Assembly (NCBI RefSeq): GCF_004115265.2
Contig: NC_046305.1
Span: 41,760,187 to 41,824,186 of the forward strand
Origin: Rhinolophus ferrumequinum
Taxonomy: Eukaryota; Chordata; Mammalia; Chiroptera; Rhinolophidae
Length of the DNA: 64,000 nucleotides
Direction: 5' to 3'
The notes below the pieces were generated by a model. That model was not told the DNA's origin, did no database searches, and worked only from the letters and a program-made list of their open reading frames with translations. Shown here piece after piece: positions 21,586 to 34,110 of the stretch; the stretch's first letter is position 1; the number at the start of each line of letters is the position of its first letter. A program made the translations under genes and the position numbers.

Positions 21586-23520
21586 CTGTCTTGTCTCTGT
21601 GACCCAGTCAATGTTGGGGTTAACTCTTCACCCTCATTTTCTGTTTCGTGCCTGCCAAGCCAAAACCTCATCCCGTGGCCTCCCTGTGAATGTCCCACCT
21701 ATATACCTCTTCTGGTCCCTGGGGTCATTCCCTGATTTCCTTACTGCCTCCTGGATCCTGAGCAGAATCATCTTTCTCCTGGGGACTATTTGCTACTCGT
21801 GTGGCTATGACTGATACAGTCCTGAGGGTAACCCCTTTCCAAGACAGAGAAAACAGAGTGCCTTCACCTTCTCCTGCCCTGAGTCAAAGAGAAACTGCTG
21901 TCATCAACTTACCCCAAAACTGGGAGTCGGAAAGGATGGCTTTCCAATAACTGGCGCTGAGTCAATTGGATATGCATATGGAAAAATGCTGACACCAACC
22001 TCACAACATACACAAAAGTCAATTCCAGATGTCTTAAAGATGTTCTTTTAGAGGAAAATATAGAAGAACATTTTGATAACTGGGGTGGCACCTAATGGTC
22101 TGTCCCTCTCACGTGGTCAGAGATATGTCCCTTGCAGGAGCACTGGAGCCAGTGGGGAGCTGCAGAGGGGTCTATGGGAAGCCTGGGAAGGGGGTGTTCA
22201 GCCGCTGCAGGGGCGAAGCTGGGCATTCCCCAAGCAGTAGGGACCCAGCGGGATCTTTCTCCGCCTGGGAGCTGCATGTTTGGCCGCCAGGGGACGATGC
22301 AGTCCTCCTCAGGAATGGGGTGGGGACTTAGGACTCAGTGCCAATTAATTACTTAAACTTGCAGCCTTCCAGTAACCTGGAAGTCTAGTAAACGTGGGCT
22401 ATTTCGGGTTTCACCGGTCTTCTCACAGTGCTGACTCATGGCCAGAAAATCCCTCTGGGCTCCTCTCCCGTTCTTCTGTCGCCTGCAACCACTCTAGGGT
22501 AGAGGGGTGCTGCACGTTGGGCAGTGAGCAGGGTGAGCTCAGAGGATTCAGCCGGCCCCAAGTATTGCACCTACAGCCTTGCGCACATCTTCAGGGCCCG
22601 GCCAATGCCAAGAGAAAGGGTGAGCCTGAGAAGGCTCAGACGCAGCACCTGGGAGGTGGGGGGGGGAGGAGGGGTGCAGTTGGTCTCCTTGCTGAAGGTT
22701 CGGGAATCTGGGAATCCGAGGAGCATCCTGACCTCTCAGTGCCATGAAGAAGCCATAGCCGTTCCTTCCCCACCGGTCTGCATGAGGCCATGTCACCTCT
22801 GCTTTCTGTTTAGTTGGGCAGTTAGTTCTTAGCCAGGCTGGAGTTGGTCTGGAATCCCAGAATCCCCACTGAGACCCCGACTCTCATCGCCTGTTCTTTG
22901 GGGGTGTGCCCCACCCCTGATGCTCCACCTGGACAGAACCCCTCCTCACCCCACAGCAGACACCACCCAGGCTACCTGGGATTCCTGCTTCTCTCCTACC
23001 CTAGGTCAGACCTCCTGAATGCATGTAAGGCCCAGCTCCAGTCTCCTGGGGCCAAACATTTAAACCAATTTGCGCTCTCGCCAGATCCAACTCATTGCTC
23101 CCCGACCAGCCTCGCCCCGTTTCTCTGCACACTTTCTTTGTATTTCTTTAGAGGTTCACTAATCTTCTCAAGTTGTCTAAAAGTTCAAAGGTTCAATACA
23201 AGGGACCTTTGCAGCCTATTGCACTGTTCTGAAGCTTTCCAGCACATTCTTTCTGGCTATGGTCTCTCTCTGGCATATCTGTTGCCTTGTTTACACCACT
23301 TCAAGTGTTTGTAAGGTCTACATTCTGGAATATTCTGGCCTTGTGAAGTTGTGTTTCTTGTCGATAATGAATACAAAAGACCCAAAGCATTCTAAGAAAC
23401 ATCCACTGGGCTTGGCACGTGAGGGCCTCCTGCTTCCTGCCAACTTCGTTCAGTATCAGCTTCCTGGTGTTTGGAACTCATCTTGAGGTGTCGTTGGCTC
23501 TTCGCATCCTGTGGTTTCAC
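21586..23520. other. intergenic, nothing recognised
   Basis: About 1.9 kb without a gene or repeat I can name. Confidence 0.45.
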
Positions 23521-23524
23521 TCTG

Positions 23525-23765
23525 CAGGCAGTGTGGTGTTCTGGGTAGAGCCTTGGGATTGACTGGATGGGTGGAGTCAAATACACCCCCATGACTTACT
23601 AGCTGTGTGTGCTTGGGCAAGTTCCTTAATTTCTCTGAGCCTCAGTTTTCTCATGCATAAAATGGGGGCAGAAATATGTCATTCAAAGAGATATTTTGAG
23701 AAGTCAGTGAAAATGTCTATGTAGTAGACACGTAATAGATGCTCAATAAATACTGGCTGGGATTA
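23525..23765 (+). repeat. MIRb SINE relic
   Basis: Shows gacttactagctgtgtgtgc, ttgggcaagttccttaattt, ctgagcctcagttttctcat, aaaatgggggcag and the tail agatgctcaataaatactgg. Confidence 0.92.
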
Positions 23766-24187
23766 TCAGTAGAAGCAAGCAGGCCTTTCCCAAACACCTT
23801 TGTTGTACTTCAATTGGCTGCCAAGAAGTTATTGTTCCTCCAGACACTAGGAGCAGAGGCCAGAGGAAGGGGATATTCAAGGGTGCAGGGGAGAGGGGGC
23901 TGCTACTTGATGCTAGAAACCTGCACTCTCAGGCAAAAAGCAAGAGAAAGACTATTTCTAACCTCTGCTGGTTTGATGAGCTGAGCCCTCTGTAGGGGTA
24001 GGGAGAGGCAGAGGCAGTATTGTTCTCAGAGGAATGAAGCAAAAGGCCTGAAGCCAAATGTGGGATCAAATCTCAGAGAATAACAGAGCTTCGAAGGACC
24101 TGAGACGAGAACTCGTAGACCCAAATATCATGAGGACTGCTGGAAACCCCACAGCTAGAGAGCCCAGAGCCAGGCGTGGACTAAGGA

Positions 24188-24280
24188 TGACACACATTTA
24201 TTGAACACTTACTATGTGCAAGGTACGCCTCTCAGTGCTTTTCACATATTAACAGATCTAATCCCCAAATAACCCCCACT
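24188..24280 (+). repeat. MIR SINE fragment
   Basis: cacatttattgaacacttac, tatgtgcaaggtacg and cagatctaatccccaaata follow the MIR 5' half. Confidence 0.8.
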
Positions 24281-24439
24281 GAATGGAAGTTTTGTGAAGT
24301 CTGAACTTTGTCTATTTTGTCCAGTGCTGAATTTCACAAGACGCATATTAGATGCCTGATAAAAATGTGGTGGATGAAGGAACCTGTGAGATATTTATAT
24401 GTGTACTACTTGATAAGGCAAACAACGGGGTTAATAAAA

Positions 24440-24805
24440 GTGACCCTAAAGGGGGACTGCCCAGGTCTGTCTCCCCTCCCCAGGAACCGCCCAGGCTCAT
24501 CCTCTACAAATCATGCTAAGATGTCTAAACCCCTCTAGAAAGGGGAGATAAGGCCCGACTGGTTTTAACTGGTTCTTCGCACATGTGCAAACTGCCAAAA
24601 ACTGTCCTTTAGGTGAACTCTAGCCTGATTATAATGCAATTAGAATGGAATGAACATTAAGGCTTCCCCCCCAACCCCCTCAGGGGGTTTTCTGTATGCA
24701 TTCTGGGTAAGAGTATGCGCAGAAAGCAACTAGTTATATAACCAACATATGTCAATCAAATGACCTCAGTCTACGCATCACATCTCCTGCTGTAAGGAAA
24801 TTTAC
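24440..24805. other. possible unclassified LTR-like relic
   Basis: A stretch with promoter- and LTR-like composition (cgcacatgtgcaaactgcc, a C/G-rich palindromic ccccctcagggggt, gttatataaccaacatatg). Ends not defined and family not recognised. Confidence 0.25.
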
Positions 24806-24814
24806 CTACCCTTT

Positions 24815-25258
24815 TGTCATGTAGGGTGTCAGGTGGGGTCTCTTCTGGGGTCTCTAGTCCCGCTCCCCGCATAAGAACGCAGGACATGGTGAGGCCAAAA
24901 AGGAACACCCACGGAGCCATAGACAGGGGAGTCACACCACTATAGTCTCGCTGGAGGCTGGGTTGCAGACACAGGAAGCAGGAGCCACACTATAAGGCAA
25001 CTCGCCATCCACTTCTCTGCAATCCGCCACCCACACTCCACCGTGCTAACTGCAATCCGCGCCTTGCCAGCCACCATCTTCTTGCTAGCCCCCATTTTCT
25101 GCTAGCCTAGCCACAGCAGTTATCTTAGTGGCCAATGGCTCACTGGTTACATCTGATGGCCAGCTGGCCACAGCCCACGGCCATCTACTACCCGAGCCAG
25201 CACCTTTTCACGTGAGGCCGAGAGCCTGGAAATTGCTCTCTGGGGCTCTGTCCCCACA
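24815..25258 (-). mobile_element. solo LTR, family A, copy 3 (retroviral fossil)
   Basis: About 444 bp, minus strand, from tgtcatgtaggg to ctctgtccccaca. It matches the other three copies but carries fewer of the internal gatggccatc-type units. I saw no clear target duplication. Confidence 0.75.
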
Positions 25259-25955
25259 CCTGTTTTCAGTCTGTCTGATAGGTTTCTTTTCTTTCTTGTG
25301 ATCTGCTTACTTTGAAGCTTTTCCTACTTTGGCCTTTGGTCGATATTTGTATAACTCAGACGAAATACCTCTGGGGCACTTAGCTCTGACTAGTATTGAT
25401 TTTCCAGTTTCACAAAGAGTACAACATTCGTATATGTCAGTAAAGGGTCTGATTTACACGTTTTAAAACTCTAGTTTTTCATGACAATGAGGGCGTTGAA
25501 GGGAATTTGATTTCAAGGGTGGAAGGCCTCCTGGACTGTTGAGGCATGTTGTGCACGTTTCGTGAGATGTGAGAAATGGGTGTCGTGGTGCCCGAACATG
25601 CCTTTCCTTCTGGCAGCCTGTGAAGAGTTACCCATTTGAGAAGAAACTTGGAAAGAAATAAAAAAAGGCAAGCCAAAAAGGGAGCAGCCACCCGTGTGGC
25701 TGGGCCTCAGCCTCAGTTCAGATGCTCTTCTGTTCTCTGCCTCTCCCCTGCGCCCCCCTCCCCCCACCACCCTCCACTTCTCACTATTTCCCCACCTGCC
25801 TCACCACCAGCGGCTCATTCTCTGCTCCTGGAGCCTGGAGGGCTTTGGGCAGGATCCTGCCCTGCCAGGGGATGCTCTCTTCAGTCTGGGGATCTCAGCC
25901 CTCGCTGTCCATCAACAGCGCTTGTGGGACTGGGAAAAAAAAAAGCAAGTGTCAT
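25259..25955. other. intergenic, nothing recognised
   Basis: About 700 bases; overlapping open frames at 25480-26050 lack any family signal. Confidence 0.45.
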
Positions 25956-25959
25956 TATC

Positions 25960-26115
25960 ATCATTATTTCCTTCCCAGGTAACACGATGTGCCAGCAGCT
26001 CCAACGGCTTCATCTCATCTAATCCTCACAGTGGCCTCATGAGGTAGGCCCTGTTATTATTCGCATTTTACAGACGAGAAAAGGAATCTCCCAACACTAG
26101 GCAGCCGAACTAACA
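25960..26115 (+). repeat. MIR SINE relic
   Basis: Contains ctcatctaatcctcacagtg, cctcatgaggtaggccctgt, tattattcgcattttacag and acgagaaaagg. Confidence 0.8.
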
Positions 26116-26420
26116 GAGCTGGTGTCTCCTGGAGGGGCTGACCGGTAGCAGCCACAGGCACAAACAGTACTGAGAGTCTCATGTAACTCCCAGACCACCC
26201 ACCCCACCAGGAGATGCAAATTCAGCCTCTATGAACATGGGCTTCCCCCCAGTTTGACTCAGATTCCAAGTCAAATCGCCTCCCTCCCGCCTTCATCCCT
26301 CCCCACCTTCTCCTCCAGAGACTAGCCTCTCTGACTATTCGTGATTGGAAACAAATACCCACTTTGGGGAAATCCTATTCTTCCTACCTCAAAGTGTGGT
26401 CTGACCCCAAAGACTCAGAT

Positions 26421-26730
26421 TTTTTTTTTTTTTAAAGATTTTTATTGGGGAAGAGGAACAGGACATTATTGGGGAACAGTGTGTACTTCCAGGACTTTTT
26501 TTCAGTCAAGTTGTTGACCTTTCAGTCTTAGTTGTGGAGGGCGCAGGTCAGCTCCAGGTCCAGTTGCCGTTGTTAGTTGCAGGGGGAGCAGCCCACCATC
26601 CCTTGCAGGACTCAAGGAGTTGAACCGGCAACCTTGTGGTTGAGAGCCCCCTGGACCATGTGGGAATCCAACCGGCAGCCTTCGGAGTTAGGAGCATGGA
26701 GCTCCAACCGCCTGAGCCACCGGGCCGGCC
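26421..26730 (-). mobile_element. Rhin-type tRNA-derived SINE
   Basis: Minus-strand copy with poly(T) left end, gtgtacttccaggac, gcccaccatcccttgc and the tRNA head ending gccaccgggccggcc. Imperfect target duplication ccaaagactcagattt / ccaaagcctcagattt on the two sides. Confidence 0.92.
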
Positions 26731-26749
26731 CCCAAAGCCTCAGATTTGA

Positions 26750-27700
26750 CAGGCATGACAGTCCATTGTTACTTTTCTCAAGGTTTGGGTGGGGGCTTGA
26801 GTAAGCACTAGAGGGGAACACCCCGGCCTAGCTCTGAAGCCTTCACCCTGCCTGGGACACAAAAACAAGGCATAAAATTAAAACACAAGCACTTATTAAT
26901 CCCCAAAGGATGCAAACAAAGGAGGGGATGCTTTTGCATCAAACGAAATGATCTCTTTAGACAGCACGAAGAGTTCCTCACAACAGTTCTTTTACTTTTG
27001 GTCTTTAAAGTCTCTTTAAAATGCTTAGCCAAATGCTGAAGTTCTTGCGAAGGAGTGATTTGCCAGTCAGTTATTGTTTATATTTTGGTGTTAAACCATC
27101 AACAAAAAAGTGGAAAGGCATTAGAATAACATCAGGAACTAATTCTGACTAATGGCTAAAGGCCATGATTCAGGAGACAATTTGTGCTGTTTTGTAGTTG
27201 CTTTAGCTAAAGAATACTTCAGCAAAGCCAAAGAATATTTCAGCAAGGCAATTTTTGAGTGCGAATTACATTAGAATCTAGCTTCCTAAGCCAACTTTTG
27301 GACAGTTGGGTTTTTTGTTTGTTTTATTTTAAGGTGTCTCTCAAATGAACAATTTGTCTGCCTCAAAGTTCCCCCTAAGTGTCCAGTGTCATTTCCAATT
27401 GTCATAGTGAAACTGTGCCCATTAGAAAGACATACACAGAAGTTAGTAGGATTCTAGGGGGAAAGAATGAAAGAAGTGGGTGTATGGCTTGGAGGGGGTG
27501 CAGTTTCAGGTGGAAAAGCCCCCACGAGGACTGCAGTGTGACCATCCATGGGATGCTCTGTGTGATTTGTGTCTTTGGGACATCACCCATCAGGGAACAA
27601 ATAAGACCTCCTGATTCTGAGCAGAAGGAACACAAATAAATGGTTTCTAAGGGGCAGGGGAAGATACAAAAACACTGGTTAATAAACATAATTTTACTTT
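26750..27700. other. intergenic, nothing recognised
   Basis: About 950 AT-rich bases without a gene or named repeat. Confidence 0.45.
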
Positions 27701-27711
27701 GTCCTTATTTG

Positions 27712-27991
27712 TTTTTTTGCCCCCCCTTTCTTCCACCTCCCTCATCCCCTCCAGTTCAAGCCGTTGTTTCTCAGTCTAGTTGTGTAGGACACAGCTCCCG
27801 GCAGGCCCATGCTGGTCGCTCAGAGCAGCTCTTGCCAACCTCCGGCTGCTCAGGGCAGCTCAGATCCAGGGAGAGCTATTGTTCACAAGCTTAGCTGTAC
27901 AGGGCACAGCTCACTGGCCCATGTGGGAATCCAACCGACGATCTTGGCGTTAGGAGCATGGCGCTCCAACCACCTGAGCCACCCGGCCAGT
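27712..27991 (-). mobile_element. tRNA-derived SINE (Rhin-like)
   Basis: Minus-strand copy: ttgtttctcagtctagttgt, then gggagagctattgttcac, gctcactggcccatgtggga and the head ending gccacccggccagt. Left end is a T/C-rich tail. Confidence 0.88.
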
Positions 27992-27998
27992 CCTTGTC

Positions 27999-28040
27999 CC
28001 TCCTCTCTCTCTCTGTCTCTCTTTCTCTCTCTCTCTCTCT
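27999..28040. repeat. (TC)n low-complexity tract
   Basis: ctctct-rich run between a SINE and an L1 fragment. Confidence 0.85.
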
Positions 28041-28047
28041 TTTCTCT

Positions 28048-28405
28048 TTTTAATTAAAGTTTATTAGGGTGACAATTGTTAGTAAAGTTACATAGATTTC
28101 AGATGTACAATTCTGTATTATGTCCTCTATAAATCACATTGTGTATTCACCACCCAGAGTCAGTTCTCTTTCCATCACCATATATTTGATCCCCCTTACC
28201 CTCTGGTAACCACTAAACTATTATCTGTGTCTATGAGTTTTTGTTTCTCATTTGCTTGTCTTGTTCTTTTGTTGTTTTTGGTTTATATACCACATATCAT
28301 GAAATCATATGGTTGTCTACTTTTTCTGTCTGACTTATTTCGCTTAGCATTATAATCTCAAGATCCATCCATGTTGTCAAACTGTCCTTATTTCTTAAAA
28401 TGCCA
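28048..28405 (-). mobile_element. L1 LINE 3'-end fragment
   Basis: Reverse-strand L1 tail: gtttattagggtgacaattg, agatttcagatgtacaattc, ccctctggtaaccacta, atgaaatcatatggttgt and ttcgcttagcattataatc followed by ccatccatgttgtc, which is the complement of the ORF2 tail. Truncated. Confidence 0.85.
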
Positions 28406-28485
28406 GTAGAGTAACAAAATATGCGAATGCATTGGATGACAATGCATGTCTATTGGTTTTGCCTTTTCGAAATATTGACATAGGA

Positions 28486-28818
28486 GTGGCCGGATGGCCT
28501 AGTTGGTTGGAGCGTGAGCTCTGAACAACGCGGTTGCTGGTTCGATTCCCACATGGGCCAGTGAGCTGCGCCCTCTACAGCTAAGATTGTGAACAACAGC
28601 TCTCCCTGGAGCTGGGCTGTTGTGGGCTGCTGTGAGTGGCCAGTGGCCTACACGACTGGCGACCAGCTGCCTCAGCCAGAGTGAGCGCAAGGCTCATAAT
28701 ACCAGCATGGGCTGGGGAGCTGTGTCCTACACAGCTAGACTGAGAAACAATGGCTTGAACTGGAGGTGGCGGGGATAGGGAGGCTGAAGAAAGGGAGAAA
28801 AATAAAAGAAAAGAAGAT
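28486..28818 (+). mobile_element. tRNA-derived SINE (Rhin-like)
   Basis: Plus-strand copy: gagtggccggatggcctag, tggttcgattcccacatggg, ctacagctaagattgtgaac, then agctagactgagaaacaatg and an A-rich tail. Confidence 0.9.
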
Positions 28819-29067
28819 TACTTACTCTAATTAAAGACAATTATTAGCATAGATGATTAATTGTACTGGATACAGTAATTCAAGAGAGATACAGATATAT
28901 ATGCATATATATAATATATATAATGTGATTTTCTGTTTACTTAGAAAAATTATTACAGTTTATTCAAATGATAAATTAATGATATAAGTAATTTTAGTTA
29001 ATATACTGATAAGTTAATTACATTATAAAGTTATGCGTAGTTAAAAACTTTAAAGAATTATCTGTTA
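28819..29067. other. AT-rich intergenic stretch
   Basis: Includes an AT-dinucleotide run (about 28890-28925). No gene signal. Confidence 0.5.
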
Positions 29068-29069
29068 TA

Positions 29070-29271
29070 CAGAGGATGCCAAAAAAATGTTTTAAGAAAG
29101 GAAAAAACTATTAAAATTATGTTGATGGTAACCACTTTGAGCACCTCTTGTAATTGCAGAAATCAAACATGACTTGTATTCATCTTTTGTTATCAGTATA
29201 TATTGAGTACTACAATTTTAATAGTTTTTTTCCTTTTTAAAAATGTATATACATTTTATTGGCACCCTCTG
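29070..29271. mobile_element. Tc1/mariner-type MITE, 202 bp
   Basis: Terminal inverted repeats CAGAGGATGCCAAAAAAATG and the complement of cattttattggcaccctctg. TA dinucleotides flank both ends (29068-29069 and 29272-29273). The halves are partly complementary, as in palindromic mariner MITEs. No transposase. Confidence 0.88.
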
Positions 29272-29273
29272 TA

Positions 29274-30655
29274 CTTATATTTCTATATATGCCTAAATGC
29301 ATACAAATGAAAGACTATTAACAGAGATCCTTTACTACATAGATCTGTTACCAAAATAATGTATTAAAGGAGTAAACTTAGAATTTGGGTCTTTCCTGTA
29401 AAATGAATAAGTTATTTTATGCGCAGATTATTTGAGATTTCTTCTCTTTACCAGATGATTCTTATAACTTTCAGTGGTTTTCCCATACTCTTTAAATCAT
29501 TTTGTTAGAAATTACCTGGGAACACCCTGGCCTAACTTTATTTGTTCATATTTAAAAATGCTTTCACAGACCTAAATTCACCCGTAAAATATATACCACT
29601 CCAGAAGTTCAATCAGCTCCAAAGACTAGAATAATTGTCCTCCCTGGGCCCTGCCAGCTGGTAAGAAGTTAAGAAACAAGTGTATACAGTGTATACTATA
29701 CACTAACAGTAGATGTGCTTTCGGGGTAGCACGCAAATTTGGTGTGCTTTAGAAATGAAGAGTTTTCTCATTTCGACAAAGCATATAAATTGGACAAGTT
29801 TAAAACAACAGCAGCAACAACAGCAATCCTTTTAGCTGATTTGCTGTGACCTAAGGAAGTAGCTATAATAAAGTGGACCATCATTTGAAGCAGCAAGACC
29901 TGGAATCTCGCGGGAATGCTTTAGCTGACCACTCTGCTACACAGCGTTAACCAAGGCAATTGCTCCCGTAATCACAGAGAAAAGAGAGGCCCCTGGAGCA
30001 ATTCAAAGAGGCTATTTTTAACTGTCAGAGGAAAAAAATCCCTGATTTGGAAAAGTAGAAAGTGGAAAATTTCAGAAGTCGGAAAGGTTGCATAAGGATA
30101 ATTTTTTGGTGCTTTCAGAATGGCTGACTCATGCCACCAAATAATTTAAAATAGAGGTTAGCAAAAACACTTCATGATATTACTGATAATAGCAGAGGTC
30201 CACTGGCCACATTAACTCAGTGTTGGTGGGGTAACATTAGAGGCATTGCCAAAGATGTTTTTAAAACATCCTACAGCCAACAATGTGATCCTGGTAGAAA
30301 GGAAAGGTGGAATGTAGTCAAGGACCAAAGTCTCAAAGGCCCTTCGGTTCTCCAACTGGACTTTACACAAATGCCTCTTGCAATGGGTTATAAATAAATT
30401 CTGGTTATTTTCTGTTTTCTTCTCAGAGTAGATTAAAGATTTTCCTCGCCAGAGAGCTATGGCTTTAACTGTGGGAAAGGAAAAAAAAAATGCTTTTTTC
30501 TCTCCTTGATTCTGTTTACCAACCTGGGGAATTTCCACTTACCTCTCTAATAACCACTCACTTTACTGGTACTGTTATTAAGAAACTCTGCAAAGTTTGG
30601 TTTTTACCCAAAATCTCACTGTTCTTATCATCCACAGTCCATAGGAAACAGAACT
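29274..30655. other. intergenic, nothing recognised
   Basis: About 1.4 kb, AT-rich. The minus-strand open frame at 30212-30538 has no family motif. Confidence 0.45.
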
Positions 30656-30659
30656 AATA

Positions 30660-31025
30660 GAATTTTTTTTTATAGTTGCTATTCAATATTACTTTATATT
30701 AGTTTCAGATGTACAGCATAGTGGATAGGCATTGATATAATTTAAGCAGTGATCCTCCCCAATAAGTCTAGTGCCCATCTGATACTATACATAGTTATTA
30801 CAATATTATTGACTGTATTTCCCATACTATGTTTCACATCCCTGTGACTATTTTGTAACTTCCTAATTCCTTCATCTTTCTCACCCATCTCACAACCCCT
30901 CTACCCCCTAGAACTAATGGGATTTTAGTTCTGAAATGAACAAGCTCTGGATATGAGGCCTTTATCAGATACTGCATGCTTTGCAAACTTTTCTTCCATG
31001 CTCTGGGTTATCTTTTGAGTCAGAG
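30660..31025 (-). mobile_element. L1 LINE fragments
   Basis: ttactttatattagtttcag, gtacagcatagtggatagg, atagttattacaatattatt and tgactattttgtaacttcct match the reverse strand of a mammalian L1 3' region. A second piece at about 30940 (ctttatcagatactgcatgc) appears rearranged. Confidence 0.75.
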
Positions 31026-31029
31026 GTCA

Positions 31030-32032
31030 GATTTACACAGAATAGACATCATGAGACTGTTCTTTCCAGATGACAAAATTTAGCTGTGACTTTCCCAAAA
31101 GGCAAGGCAAAGAGTGAAGCACAGCGTGTTATGCAGTTCTGTCTATAAAATAAAAGAGCAAACTGGTGGCATGGGGAAAGCCCGTTTATTTCAGTCAGGA
31201 TCCCTTAGAGAAATATTTCTTGCAGGATCCCATTATAGTGACGACTATGTGCATTATACACACGGGAAAATCCAATGACAGGTTTCAGGGGGCTATTTGC
31301 TGCAACATCCTTCTAAGGCAGTGTTTTGGGGTCCACCAAAATGAGGACTGCCTTCCTTTCCTGAGCCAGGCTGTATTTGGATCACAATGTGAGGGACATC
31401 ACAGGGCTCCCTGCCACAAAAGTTCTGCCTCCTTTACGTCTCCACTGCCTGCGTCCTTGTCGTCCCCTGAAGGGGCACGTCTTCCACTGCCCGGATGGAT
31501 GACCCAAGGCTGGCTCCCTCCACTGGCCTTTGAGGAGTGCCAGCTACCTGTTTCCAGGTCTCCTGGGAACACCCTGGGCGGCTTGCTGAGGCAGAGGACC
31601 TATTGCTTTCCTCAGGACAGGCACTGTGGGCTGCAGGCGATATAGCCAGTCGTACTTCCCTCTGTCCATCTGGGCTCTGAGTCACAGCTTTCTCCCTCTG
31701 ATGAGAAAGAAAAAAAGCAAGAGAGACTTAACACACCTGGGTTTTTTCTTTGTCCAAGATCCATAAGAAACAATTTGAGAAGGAACTCCCAGGTCTTTGG
31801 GTACCTTTTGTAAGAACAATACACAATAGCCTTAAGCTGTTAATCCCTTCTGCTTCCCACAGCAGCAACACTTGTTTCTGGAGTGTCAGAGGGTCTCAAA
31901 TGCCATAGGGGAGTTTCCCCAGGGTCTCCTGTAACAGCAGGCAATTGTCAAAATGCCAAAGCTCGGTTCTGTTAGAGCAGTTCTATGAGGGGCCCCAAAA
32001 GGGCGGTCTGAGTTAAGATGGTGAATTTTATC
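31030..32032. other. intergenic, nothing recognised
   Basis: About 1 kb. The plus-strand frame at 31166-31645 shows no family motif and no splice support. Confidence 0.45.
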
Positions 32033-32037
32033 ACAAT

Positions 32038-33655
32038 TTTTTTTTAAATTTTATTAGGGAATATTGGGAAACAGTGTGTTTCTCCAGGGCCCATCAGCTC
32101 CAAGTCATTGTCCTTCAATCGAGTCGTGGAGGGCGCAGCTCAGCTCCAAGTCCAGTTGCCGTTTTCAGTCTTTAGTTGCAGGGGGCTGTAATGACGAGCA
32201 GAGAAGAAAAAAGGGGGGAACACATGCTAGAGTGGGGCTAATTAATTTATTTAGCAATACGCAACAGCAAAAGACAAAGGCAATTAATAGAATGTGCTAA
32301 TGACAGAAAGTAAAGGTGGTTAAGACTAAACTATACACATTGATAACAACGTCATGTCAAAGGAGTACACATACATGTAAGTTTAAGAGGTCTCAACATA
32401 TGTTTACTATTTATCTAAAATCACTTGGCTCAATAAACAAATAACATCAGTAAGGAGTATCCAAAAGCAGTAATAAGCTCTATAGGATAGTAACTATTCC
32501 AGCAGATGTCTAAAGCTCACCAAGCTGGGGGAGAACAGCACTGGAAAAGTCATAAATCGAAACCTTGCCAGGTCTGTAGCTGAGAGAAACTCAGGCGTCT
32601 CCCACACCGCTGCTTGCTAGCTCCCAAGAATGTTGTTGTTGGCATTGTTGTAGTTGTTGGAAGTTAGGAAGTCTTCTGATACTGCAAGCTGCAAGCTGCA
32701 TACAAGTTCCCAAAGATGCTAGAATGATGACAATTCACCAACAAAAGAAGTCTCCACTGTCCATTGAGGCAAGTTCCGATCTCTTACTCTGAAACAATCC
32801 AATCCTGAAAAGCAGTCCCGAAACAGCAAATCTTCTGAATAGCAATTTCTTGAAAACAGCAATCAAATCAATCAATCTGTCTGAGGTCTTTCTTACATAT
32901 CTCTTTAGATGCACCCCAGAGCCAAGTTTCTGTGTTCCTGCCTCCCCCTCCGGGAATGGCCAGTTCCGGGAGGGTCCGGCAGTTACTAATATGAACGCTG
33001 CCCATCCGGCCAAAGGGCCAATTCATCCGGATAACCAATGTCTACTGTTCTTGCTTGGGACCATCAGCCCAAGGTCTTCCAAAGCCTGGCAACGTGCCTG
33101 TATTGTCGTCCTGATATAACTTAACTACTTCTTCACTTCATCTGTTGATGTGGGTGAAACAGACAGAACAAAGAGGGAATTCTCTCAACCCCTGATCAAG
33201 AATTTCTTTAACCCTAACCTAACTAACCGTCACCTCACAGCACAGACAGAACAGCAAACCTCATCTCATATCTCTCCTGCTCAGGAGAATGAGACCAAAG
33301 GGGGAATTTACTCAACCCCTGATCACAGCACAGAAATCACCTCACATACAGGAACAGACAAAAAGCTAATAGACAGAAGCTCACGTCAACCAATGAAGGC
33401 AAATTTTCTATAGAGTCTTCCCTACAGGGGCACAGCCCACCATCCCATGAGGGAATTGAACCGGCAACCTTGTTAACAGCTCAGGCTTTAACCAACTGAG
33501 CCATCCGGCCGCCCCTCCAGCAGCTCAGCTGCAGCTCCTTGTCTTCAGTCTAGTTGTGGAGGGTGCAGCTCACTGGCCCATGCAGGAATTGAACAGGCGA
33601 CCTTGTTGTTCAGAGCTCGCCCTCTAACCAACTGAGCGTCCGGCCGCCCTATCAC
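32038..33655 (-). mobile_element. Rhin-type SINE split by an LTR insertion
   Basis: Minus-strand SINE in two parts, 32038-32186 and 33427-33655. The left part breaks inside agttgcaggggg and the right part resumes ggggcacagcccaccatccc; joined, they form the normal SINE sequence apart from the target duplication. The right part carries two tRNA-like units, so it is dimeric. Flanking atcac on both sides is a possible target duplication. Confidence 0.88.
32187..33426. mobile_element. solo LTR, family B, 1240 bp (retroviral fossil)
   Basis: TG...CA element (starts tgtaatgacgagc, ends gtcttccctaca) flanked by a perfect five-base GGGGC repeat at 32182-32186 and 33427-33431. It sits inside a bat-type SINE, so it is younger than that SINE. 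Inside are two related blocks sharing caacccctgatca (about 33190 and 33315), typical of an LTR with repeated regulatory units. No retroviral coding sequence. Family and orientation not identified. Confidence 0.75.
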
Positions 33656-33879
33656 CATCTCCTTGAAGTGTGGTCTGAAGACTCACTTCCGGAAAGTCTG
33701 TTTTAACCCAAGGTTTTAATCCATTCTAAAGGAATGAATGAATTGCAGAAACAATAAAGGAATAATATTTCTTGCAGCTGAGCATTTAATAAGTATCAAG
33801 TGACAGAGTTCAGACTTACATCATCTGACAAAATCCTGAAGTGCAGATACTGTCTTTTTGATAAGGAGGCACCATATGC

Positions 33880-34055
33880 CGTAAAGCAATTATTCAGCCT
33901 GGCCCACAAGAGAGCCACTTAGGGAGCTTTCAAAACCACAAATGCCACCACCCGCGGGGATTCTGATGTCATTGGTCTGTGAGGAGCCCAATAGTGTTTA
34001 AAAAGTTCTCCAGTTGATTCTACTGTGCAGCAAGTTTGAAAACTACTGCTTTCAA
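33880..34055 (-). mobile_element. MER5A-type hAT-Charlie MITE relic
   Basis: gccacttagggagctttcaa, gggattctgatgtcattggt and caagtttgaaaactactgc follow MER5A, diverged. Confidence 0.65.
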
Positions 34056-34110
34056 GTCAACAGAGCTGGGGAAAAGGCTGATTTAAAAAATAAATAAATA
34101 AAATTTAAGC

